Source: Trueperaceae bacterium (GTDB taxonomy: Bacteria; Deinococcota; Deinococci; Deinococcales; Trueperaceae). Taken from it: a stretch of 64,000 nucleotides of DNA. Positions 35,243 through 42,337 of this stretch are shown in pieces; positions within the stretch are counted from its first letter, which is position 1, and every line of letters begins with the position of its first letter. The stretch lies in the NCBI GenBank assembly GCA_023954415.1, contig JAMLIB010000002.1, forward strand, positions 1-64,000, read 5' to 3'. The notes under the pieces are model-generated. The model made no database searches. It was not told the origin of the DNA and saw only the letters and a list, made by a program, of their open reading frames with translations. A program made the translations under genes and the position numbers.

Positions 35243-36372
35243 CCGACCGCCTGCTCGATCGACTCGCCGACGGGCTCAGCCTCGCCTTGACCATCGGCGT
35301 GGCGCTCGTCGCCGGGGCGGTCATCATCTGGCTGACGAGCGCCGACCCCGGCCACGCCCTGCGCGCCTTCTTCCTCGGCCCGTTCCAGAACAAGCTCTTC
35401 TTCGGCAACTTGCTGCAGACGGCGGCGCCCCTCCTGTTGACGGGCCTCGGCGTCGCGGTGGCCTTCCAGGTCGGCGCCGTGAACCTCGGCGCCGAAGGCC
35501 AGGTGTACGCGGGGGCGCTGGCCGGCGCGACGCTCCTACTGTTCCCACCGTTCGTCAGCCCGTGGCTGATCCCCGTCGCCGTGGTGGCGGCCGGAGCGGC
35601 CGGCGCGCTCTTCGCCTGGCTCGCCGGTTGGTTGCGGACGCGCTTCGGCGCCACGGAAGTCATCGGCTCGTTCCTGATCGGCGCGGCGCTCATCCAGCTC
35701 TTCGACTTCTTCCTCAGGCGCTACCTGGCCGACCCCACGGCGGGCTTCCCCACCTCCAAGCCGCTCGCCGCCACCTTCCGCCTCGCGAGGCTGCTGCCGC
35801 CTTCGAACCTCAACGTCATGTTCGCGATCGGCATCGTGCTGGCGGTCGTGGCCTTCTTCGTGCTGTACCGCACGACCTTCGGCTACCGCATCCGCCTGAC
35901 GGGCTTGAGCGTGAAGTACGCGCGCTACAGCGGCATCCGCGTCGGCTGGCACTTCCTCGTGGCCATGGCCATCAGCGGGGCGTTGGCCGGCATCGCCGGC
36001 GTGGGGGAGGTGATGGGCGTGCAGGGCCGCCTCGTGACGGGCCTCTCGAACAACCTGGGTTGGAACGGCGTGACCGTGGCGCTGGTCGCGCGCCTCCATC
36101 CGCTCGGGGTGATCCCGGCCGCGCTCCTATACGGCTACCTGCACTCCGGTGCCACGGTGGCGGGCCTCACGTCCGACGTCTCGCCGCGCATAGCCGCGAT
36201 CATCCAGTCGTTGATCTTCTACCTGATAACGGCGCAGGCCATCTACGTCTGGCTGCGGCGGAGGCTGGGGGCCGCACGCGCGAACGCCGGGCCCGGGGGC
36301 GCCCTGCCGAGCGGCGCGGCCGGAAGGCCACGACGCCAGGGCGGCCCGAGCGCCGCGCGGAGCGACCGATGA
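35239..36372 (+). CDS. ABC importer permease 1 (BPD_transp_2 type)
   Basis: 377 residues from ATG 35239, overlapping the ATPase stop by four bases. Eight to ten membrane helices with the motif FQVGAVNLGAEGQVYAGAL, a marker of the nucleoside/sugar permease family, and an Arg/Gly-rich C-terminal tail. Forms the channel with the next gene's product. Confidence 0.9.
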   Translation: MTDRLLDRLADGLSLALTIGVALVAGAVIIWLTSADPGHALRAFFLGPFQNKLFFGNLLQTAAPLLLTGLGVAVAFQVGAVNLGAEGQVYAGALAGATLLLFPPFVSPWLIPVAVVAAGAAGALFAWLAGWLRTRFGATEVIGSFLIGAALIQLFDFFLRRYLADPTAGFPTSKPLAATFRLARLLPPSNLNVMFAIGIVLAVVAFFVLYRTTFGYRIRLTGLSVKYARYSGIRVGWHFLVAMAISGALAGIAGVGEVMGVQGRLVTGLSNNLGWNGVTVALVARLHPLGVIPAALLYGYLHSGATVAGLTSDVSPRIAAIIQSLIFYLITAQAIYVWLRRRLGAARANAGPGGALPSGAAGRPRRQGGPSAARSDR

Positions 36373-37289
36373 GCTCGTTGGCGGAGGTCTTCAACCTGCA
36401 GCTGCTGTTCGACGTGCTGCGCATGACGACGCCCATCCTCCTGCTCGCGCTCGGCGGCATGATCACCGACAGGGCGGGGGTGCTCAACATCGCCCTGGAG
36501 GGGCTCCTGGTGTTCGGGGCCTTCGCCGCGGTCGTCGGCACCGGCATGACGGGGAACCTGCTCGTCGGCGTCGTCGCCGCCCTCGTCGGCAGCGGGCTCC
36601 TGTCGCTCGCCTTCGCGTGGTTCGCCCTGTACCTGCGCGGCAACATCTTCATCGTCGGCCTCGCCACGAACGCGTTCGCGGCCGCCGTCACCACCTACGC
36701 CTCGTGGCTGATCTCGGGGCGCGAGGGCTCGCTCAGCTACCCGCAGGCGCCCACGATCGGCCCCATCAGCGTGCCGCTCGTGAAGGACGCCCACTTCCTG
36801 TCGTTCCTGAGCGGCCACACGGTCATCGACTACACGGCCTGGGCCCTCGTGCTCGTGGTCTCGTTCGTGGTGTTCCGCACGCGCATGGGGCTGCGCCTCA
36901 GGGCGGTCGGACAAGAGCCGCTGGCGGCGCGAGCCGTCGGGCTGTCGGTCCGCCGCATCCGCTACCTCGCGGTCCTGGCCAGCGGGCTCCTCGCCGGGCT
37001 GGCCGGCGCCCAGCTCTCCCTGACCCTCGGGGGCTTCGTGCAGAACATGTCCGCCGGGCGCGGGTGGATCGGACTCGTCGCCTCGATCGTGGGGAGCGGG
37101 ACGGCGTTCGGGTCCGCCGCGGCCTCGCTCCTGTTCGGGGCCACGGAGGGCGTGGCGAACTCGCTCCAGATCACCGCGCCCAAGGTGCCGGCCCAGCTCC
37201 TCTTCGCCCTGCCATACGTGATCACCCTCGCAGCGCTGGTGTTCTACAGTGCTACCCGCTCACGCAAGAAGGGCGTGCTCGACACGTGA
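36369..37289 (+). CDS. ABC importer permease 2 (BPD_transp_2 type)
   Basis: 306 residues from ATG 36369, overlapping permease 1 by four bases. MITDRAGVLNIALEGLLVFGAF is the counterpart of the family motif in permease 1, and GLVASIVGSGTAFGSAAASLL near the C-terminus is also typical. About eight helices. Completes the BMP-type importer. Confidence 0.92.
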   Translation: MSSLAEVFNLQLLFDVLRMTTPILLLALGGMITDRAGVLNIALEGLLVFGAFAAVVGTGMTGNLLVGVVAALVGSGLLSLAFAWFALYLRGNIFIVGLATNAFAAAVTTYASWLISGREGSLSYPQAPTIGPISVPLVKDAHFLSFLSGHTVIDYTAWALVLVVSFVVFRTRMGLRLRAVGQEPLAARAVGLSVRRIRYLAVLASGLLAGLAGAQLSLTLGGFVQNMSAGRGWIGLVASIVGSGTAFGSAAASLLFGATEGVANSLQITAPKVPAQLLFALPYVITLAALVFYSATRSRKKGVLDT

Positions 37290-37320
37290 GCGCGCCCTCG
37301 CCCTTCAGGAGGATAGGCAC

Positions 37321-38760
37321 TTGAGAGAGTTCGGCCTTTACATAGACGGCGAGTGGACCGCTGCGCTCGGTGGCGGGACCTTCGAGGTCATCGACCCCGC
37401 CAACGGCCGCCCGGTCGCGCGCGTGGCGCGCGGCGGGGCGCAGGACGTCGAGCGCGCGGTGCGCGCGGCGACCAAGGCCGCGGCGGCGTGGCAGGCCATG
37501 CCGCTACGCGAGCGCGCGGCCGCCATGCGGCGAGTAGCCGACCTCATGCAGCGCGACACGGAGGAGCTGGCGCTACTCGAGACGCTGGACTCCGGTGGCA
37601 CGCTCTGGTACTCGCGGGTGACGGTGACGGACATCGCGGCCAAGCGCTTCGAGTACTTCGCCGGCCTCGTCGACAAGGTCGAGGGGCAGCAGATCCCGGT
37701 CTCCGCGAACCACCTCGTCTACACGGCCCTCGAGCCGCTCGGGGTGACCGCTCACATCATCCCGTGGAACGGGCCCCTCTGGGAGGCGTCGCGCAGCGTG
37801 CCCCCGGCCTTGGCGGCCGGGAACGCCGTCATCCTGAAGCCGGCCCAGGAGGCGCTCCTCGGCGCCATCAAGCTCGGCGAACTCGCCAAGGAGGCGGGGC
37901 TGCCGGACGGCCTCGTCAACGTGATCCCCGGGCCCGGCTCGGACGTGGGGGAAGCGCTGGTCCAACACCCCGGCATCCACGGCATCACGTTCACAGGCTC
38001 CGTCGCCACCGGCCAGCGGATCATGCGCGGGGCGGCGGCCACCATGAAGCGCCTCGTGCTGGAGCTCGGCGGCAACGCCGCGAACATCGTGTTCGACGAC
38101 GCCGACCTGGAGCGGGCCGTGGAAGGGAGCGTCTGGGCCGCGTTCTCCAACTCCGGTCAGATCTGCGTGTCCGGGCCTCGCATACTCGTGCACGAGTCCG
38201 TGCGCGAGGAGTTCACTGCGCGTTTCGTCGAGCGCGTCAAGAGCCTGAGCGTGGGACCGGGGGTGGAGAACCACCCCATCGGCCCCGTCGTCTCGGAGCA
38301 CCACATGCGCTCCGTGCTCGACTACATCGAGGTCGGTAAGCAGGAGGGCGCGAAGGTCCTGACGGGCGGCTACCGCGCGACGGACGGGGCGTTACGCGAC
38401 GGTTACTTCGTGATGCCCACGGTATTCGACGACGTGACCCCGAGCATGCGCGTCTGGCGCGAGGAGGTCTTCGGTCCGGTCGTGACCATCACGGGCTTCC
38501 GCACCGAGGAGGAGGCCGTGCACATGGCGAACGACACCGAGTACGGCCTCGCCAACGGCATGTGGACGCAGAGCCTCGCGCGCGCGCACCGGGTGGCCCG
38601 GCTCCTGCAATCCGGCCAGGTGTACGTGAACGAGTGGTTCTGCGGCGATATCCAGTGCCCCGCCGGGGGGTACAAGATGAGCGGCATAGGCCGCGAGGAA
38701 GGCCAGCAGGCGTTGGGGAACTACCTGCAGCTGAAGAGCGTCAGGGTGAACTTGGGGTAG
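37321..38760 (+). CDS. NAD(P)-dependent aldehyde dehydrogenase
   Basis: 479 residues from TTG 37321, with AGGAGG eight bases upstream, a strong support for the rare start. ALDH signatures: IIPWNGPLWEASR, LKPAQEA, FTGSVATGQ, catalytic Glu in LELGGN (near residue 247), catalytic Cys in NSGQICVSG (near residue 280) and EEVFGPVVTI. It lies 31 bases after permease 2 and probably belongs to the same operon. Inferred role: oxidise the aldehyde released by the aldolase. Confidence 0.93.
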   Translation: MREFGLYIDGEWTAALGGGTFEVIDPANGRPVARVARGGAQDVERAVRAATKAAAAWQAMPLRERAAAMRRVADLMQRDTEELALLETLDSGGTLWYSRVTVTDIAAKRFEYFAGLVDKVEGQQIPVSANHLVYTALEPLGVTAHIIPWNGPLWEASRSVPPALAAGNAVILKPAQEALLGAIKLGELAKEAGLPDGLVNVIPGPGSDVGEALVQHPGIHGITFTGSVATGQRIMRGAAATMKRLVLELGGNAANIVFDDADLERAVEGSVWAAFSNSGQICVSGPRILVHESVREEFTARFVERVKSLSVGPGVENHPIGPVVSEHHMRSVLDYIEVGKQEGAKVLTGGYRATDGALRDGYFVMPTVFDDVTPSMRVWREEVFGPVVTITGFRTEEEAVHMANDTEYGLANGMWTQSLARAHRVARLLQSGQVYVNEWFCGDIQCPAGGYKMSGIGREEGQQALGNYLQLKSVRVNLG

Positions 38761-38780
38761 TTGGCGTCCTGGGCGATGTG

Positions 38781-38852
38781 CCGTTGATAGCCCCGACGAT
38801 CAGGCCGGTGTAGTACCGCCGCGCACTCCGCAGTGGCGTACGCGGTGCGCGC
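38781..38852 (-). pseudogene. Decayed partial copy of the ADP-ribosylglycohydrolase gene
   Basis: 38781-38818 matches 40829-40866 at 34 of 38 bases and 38822-38851 matches 40878-40907 at 25 of 30, same orientation, with an 8-base deletion between the blocks that breaks the frame. The matching part of the intact gene encodes the stretch ending CRYYAGLMVGAING. It is too short and shifted to make a protein. Confidence 0.8.
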
Positions 38853-38897
38853 GGCGGCCTTCGTGGGGCCGAGGCAACCGCGCGACCCGGAGCGCCC

Positions 38898-39320
38898 TCA
38901 GAGGACCCCTATCAACACGTGCCAATCCTCTCGGCCGTCGTCCGACACGGCCAGGTGGTACGCGACCACCCGCAACCCGGACTCCTCCATGACCTGCGAG
39001 AGGTGCGACGTCACCAGCGACACGTGCCCGCCCGCTCGGACCGGTCGCGTGATCATCACCGCCGCACCGCCCTCCGCCAACGCGAACAGCGAGCCAGCGA
39101 GCATCTCGGCCACCTCGTCGAGGTAGCTCTCGACCGTCGCGATCGCCAGCACCGGGTCGGACTGCCTTGCCAGCCAGGCCGCGTGCGTGGGCGGGTGGAC
39201 GACGAGCATGTCGGCGGCACCGGCGAGCCCCATGGCCGCGACCCCCGCGTGCCGGTGCAAGGACCTGGCGTCGACCCGGTGTACGAAACCGGCACCCGGC
39301 TCCGTGTCGCCCGACCAACT
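38898..39320 (-). pseudogene. 5'-truncated DNA-methyltransferase-like remnant
   Basis: The C-terminal part of a class I SAM methyltransferase: GAGFVHRVDARSL, then ADMLVVHPPTHAAW (a DPPY-type catalytic motif with Tyr changed to Thr), then a helix, ALAEGGAAVMITRP and SGLRVVAYHLAVSD, ending at TGA 38898. Upstream of about 39320 the frame no longer looks like the family, and it meets the opposite-strand gene. The altered motif and missing N-terminus suggest a dead gene. Confidence 0.6.
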
Positions 39321-40439
39321 ATCGACCCCGAACTCGCGGGCCGCGAGGCCGATGGTCCCACTGCCGCGCCCGACAGCGCCGGCACGCGCATCCTGCAGAC
39401 GACCAGGGAGCTGCTTGACTGCGAGGACGCCTACACCATCTCGCATGAGGACGGCTTCACCTGGTGGCTCGAGCGGCGCGCCCAGCGGTTCAGCCTCAGC
39501 GGTCCCCACGAGGACGGGGGCAGGCGCTTCAGAACGCTCTCGTTCACCACGGACTTCGTCGCAGGCGTATCCAGGCGCACCGCCGCCGTCGACTCGCTGA
39601 TCGAACTGCTGCACCGCGGCGGCGAGATGACCAACGCCGCGCTCGTCGGCGACAAGCTAGTGCAACGGGGCCGCATCGCGATCTACGAGGACAGCTCGGA
39701 CGAGGAGGTCGAGAACCGGCTCAAGATGTTCACGCATCGAGCCATCCTGGCCAACCTCATCTGCGGCGCTCACGGGCCGCGGGTGGCCGTCGGCCTCACC
39801 GCCGACGGCGCGGGCTTCCCTAACGTCACCGCAGACGACACCGTCCACCCCACTACCGGACCGCGCCGGCACCCCCACCCCCTCCATGACGCCCTGGACC
39901 GCATCTTCGTTGCCCGCGGGAACGAGCCGCTCCCTGGACCGTGCCGCCCCGACCTGGTCGAGTGCTTCGTCGACCTGGTCAAAGCCGGGTACAAGGTCTT
40001 CATCAAGCCCGACATGAGCGAGTACTTCCTCCCCGGTACGCAGCGAGGGATCGAGTACAGGGTGAGCCTCGACCTCAGCGAACGCAACGCGATGCTGGGC
40101 GGCGGCATGTTCGTGCGACTCACCCTCACCCTGCCCAAGACCATCGCGGAGAAGGCAGACTTCACCCTCCCGCAGCTCCTCAACGACCTCGAGTGGGATT
40201 CCCCCGATCCGCTCATGCAGTGCGGCGGCTGGGCCCTCCTGGCGCCCGACCTCCAGCCGGGGCCCAACCCCCTGCGGCCTACTGACGAGCTCCTACCGCT
40301 CGACAAGACGTCACTGCTCTACGGCGCCTTCTTCCCCAACGCCTCGATGACCGCCGGCCTCGCCATGGACGCGACCTTGGACGCGTTGGCACGGGTCGGG
40401 CGAACCGTGCGGTGGTTGCAGCCGGATTGGCCGAACTGA
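39279..40439 (+). CDS. Uncharacterised protein, start uncertain (possibly 5'-truncated)
   Basis: From about 39380 the frame gives a non-repetitive soluble protein (for example CEDAYTISHEDGFTWWLE, RLKMFTHRAILANLICG, GYKVFIKPDMSEYFLPGTQ). I do not recognise a family. The only in-frame starts are GTG 39279, inside sequence antisense to the methyltransferase remnant, or ATG near 39628, well inside the conserved-looking part. Neither has a good Shine-Dalgarno, so the natural start may have been lost in the same rearrangement. Ends 13 bases from the converging ADP-ribosylglycohydrolase gene. Confidence 0.55.
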   Translation: MYETGTRLRVARPTIDPELAGREADGPTAAPDSAGTRILQTTRELLDCEDAYTISHEDGFTWWLERRAQRFSLSGPHEDGGRRFRTLSFTTDFVAGVSRRTAAVDSLIELLHRGGEMTNAALVGDKLVQRGRIAIYEDSSDEEVENRLKMFTHRAILANLICGAHGPRVAVGLTADGAGFPNVTADDTVHPTTGPRRHPHPLHDALDRIFVARGNEPLPGPCRPDLVECFVDLVKAGYKVFIKPDMSEYFLPGTQRGIEYRVSLDLSERNAMLGGGMFVRLTLTLPKTIAEKADFTLPQLLNDLEWDSPDPLMQCGGWALLAPDLQPGPNPLRPTDELLPLDKTSLLYGAFFPNASMTAGLAMDATLDALARVGRTVRWLQPDWPN

Positions 40440-40452
40440 GGCGCCGCGCAGG

Positions 40453-41493
40453 TCACCCCGCCAAGGCCACCAACCCATCCGCCAACCGCGAGATGACGTC
40501 CCGCATGGCGAGCACCTCGCGCCAGCGCTCGGGGATCCCACTCTCACCGTAGTAGGCGCCGGCGAGCTGGCCGTAGACGGCACCGATCGTGTCGGCGTCC
40601 TCCCCGAGGTTCACGGCCAGAAGCGCCCCCTCCTCGAACGACGCCGCGCGCGCGAACGCCCATAACGCGGCCTCGAGGGACCTCACCACGTAGCCAGCGC
40701 CGCGAACGACCGGCGGTTCCCGGTGCAGGAACGAACCGCCGGCCACCTCGGCGACCCCCGGCGCCAGCCCGTCCAGTCCACCCGCGACCGGCGAGTAGTG
40801 AGGCGCGAGTAGCTCGGCCTTGGTGGCGCCGTTGATGGCCCCGACCATCAGGCCGGCGTAGTAGCGACACGCGCTCACGCACTCCGCGGCGCCGTGCGTG
40901 GTGCGCGAGCTCTCCCCCGCCAGGCGCAGCGCCGCGGCGGGGTCGTGGTGGAACGCCATCGGCACGGGCGCGAGGCGCATGAGGCTGCCGTTACCGGCCG
41001 ACTGGCTGTCCTCACTGCCGCTGAACGCGTCGCCGGACCGCTCGAAGCTGGACAGCGCCGCACGCGTGGCGTTGCCGATGTCGAAGCAGCGACCGTTCAC
41101 CGACAGGTGCCCTTCGCGCCACCAGCGCACGTAGCGCCGCATCTGGTCCAGCGGGTCGAAGCCGCCGGTCTCCACCAGGCTCTCGGCCAGGCAGAGCGCC
41201 ATGCTCGTGTCGTCCGTCCACTCGCCGGGCTCGAGACCGAAGGGCCCGCCACCGACGATGTCGGTGACTGGTTCGAACGAGCCGGGGGACGTGAACTCGA
41301 CGGTCGTACCCAGGGCATCGCCCACGGCCAGGCCGATGAGGGCGCCGCGCGCGGCGTCGCGGCGGGCGACCGAGCCGGTATCGCGGCCGGAAGCGGCCGC
41401 GGGATCCACGGCGCGGAGCGCAGCGGCCGCGGCATCACCGGCGCGGAGCGCAGCGCCCGCGTCGGACCCGGCGCCGCTCACCACCGCGCCCAC
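40453..41493 (-). CDS. ADP-ribosylglycohydrolase (DraG family)
   Basis: 346 residues from GTG 41493; GTG 41481, which overlaps the phosphatase stop by four bases, is an alternative. Metal-binding motifs are intact: GLAVGDALGTTVEF, EWTDDTSMALCLAE (two adjacent Asp), AGNGSLMRLAP and NLGEDADTIGAVYGQLAGAYYG. The family removes ADP-ribose from proteins, nucleic acids or metabolites using two Mg ions. The first about 45 residues are low-complexity Ala/Gly. It is cotranscribed behind a dual-specificity phosphatase, a pairing seen in other bacteria. A damaged copy of its middle lies at 38781-38852. Confidence 0.92.
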   Translation of the reverse strand: MGAVVSGAGSDAGAALRAGDAAAAALRAVDPAAASGRDTGSVARRDAARGALIGLAVGDALGTTVEFTSPGSFEPVTDIVGGGPFGLEPGEWTDDTSMALCLAESLVETGGFDPLDQMRRYVRWWREGHLSVNGRCFDIGNATRAALSSFERSGDAFSGSEDSQSAGNGSLMRLAPVPMAFHHDPAAALRLAGESSRTTHGAAECVSACRYYAGLMVGAINGATKAELLAPHYSPVAGGLDGLAPGVAEVAGGSFLHREPPVVRGAGYVVRSLEAALWAFARAASFEEGALLAVNLGEDADTIGAVYGQLAGAYYGESGIPERWREVLAMRDVISRLADGLVALAG

Positions 41494-42077
41494 GTCCCGG
41501 CCGACGCCCAGCGCCGCTCCGCGCCAGCCACGTAACCCGTCTGGAGCTCGTTCTCCAGCGCCTTCGGCTGCGCCACGCGCACGTAGCGGATGGCCTCCTC
41601 CGCAGAGAGCCCGTAGCTCGTGAGGGTGAGCGCCGCCACCGTGCCCGTGCGGCCGTGCCCGCCCATACAGTGGATTACGACGGTCTCGCCGGCCGCCAGC
41701 GCAGACCGGACGGTGGCGATCAGTCCGTCTACCTCCCCTTCCTGACCGGCCCGCGGCACCCGCGCGTCCTGGATGGGGAAGTGCTCGGTGCGCACCCCGC
41801 AGGCCTCGGCCACCGTGAACAGGTCGGGGATCCCGAGGTCCTCGTACTCGAAGTCCTCCAGCAAGGACACGAGTAGGTCCGCACCGTGCACCTCGCGCAG
41901 GCGCCGCATGTCCTGACCCAGGTCGCGGTCCCAGTAGACACCCTCGTCACTGCCGTGGGCCCTCTTGCCGGGTGCGAAGGTCAGGCCCAGGCGACCGGGA
42001 GTGCCGTGGGCAGCGTCGGCGACCCAGAACACCTTGATGGGGCTGTCTGCTGAGGTAAGGCGGCCAGCGTGGGTCAT
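41478..42077 (-). CDS. Dual-specificity/tyrosine-type protein phosphatase
   Basis: 199 residues from ATG 42077, with GGAG seven bases upstream. The CX5R active-site loop VIHCMGGHGRTGT lies near residue 137 and a general-acid Asp is plausible in FPIQDARVP upstream. DSP-type phosphatases next to ADP-ribosylglycohydrolases may act on the same substrate, for example a phosphorylated ADP-ribosyl group (inference). The gene overlaps the glycohydrolase start. Confidence 0.88.
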   Translation of the reverse strand: MTHAGRLTSADSPIKVFWVADAAHGTPGRLGLTFAPGKRAHGSDEGVYWDRDLGQDMRRLREVHGADLLVSLLEDFEYEDLGIPDLFTVAEACGVRTEHFPIQDARVPRAGQEGEVDGLIATVRSALAAGETVVIHCMGGHGRTGTVAALTLTSYGLSAEEAIRYVRVAQPKALENELQTGYVAGAERRWASAGTWARW

Positions 42078-42337
42078 GGTCGATCTCCGGTCAGCGCGCT
42101 CAGCGCGCGCAGCAGCGTAGCGGCGGAACCCGTCAGGTACGGTCGCGGCGCCAGCGCCGCCCAACGAACCTGGTCCACGGACCTGGTTCGCCGCGCTCGG
42201 CTCCGCCTACCCCGTCCCGTCGCTTCCTGTCGCAAGGCGAACCTAGCATGCCTTCAGGTGGCCGGGTGGCAACTCGCCTCCGGTTGTAGTGTGTGCTCAA
42301 AGCTACATGGCGGCGAACCAAGAAGACCAGGAGGTCC

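Noticed and set aside
26888-38760. Assignment of the catabolic cluster to AI-2 (Lsr) uptake
   Set aside because: Kinase and aldolase recall LsrK and LsrF, but the binding protein is BMP type, not LsrB, and no LsrG is present. Kept only as a distant analogy.
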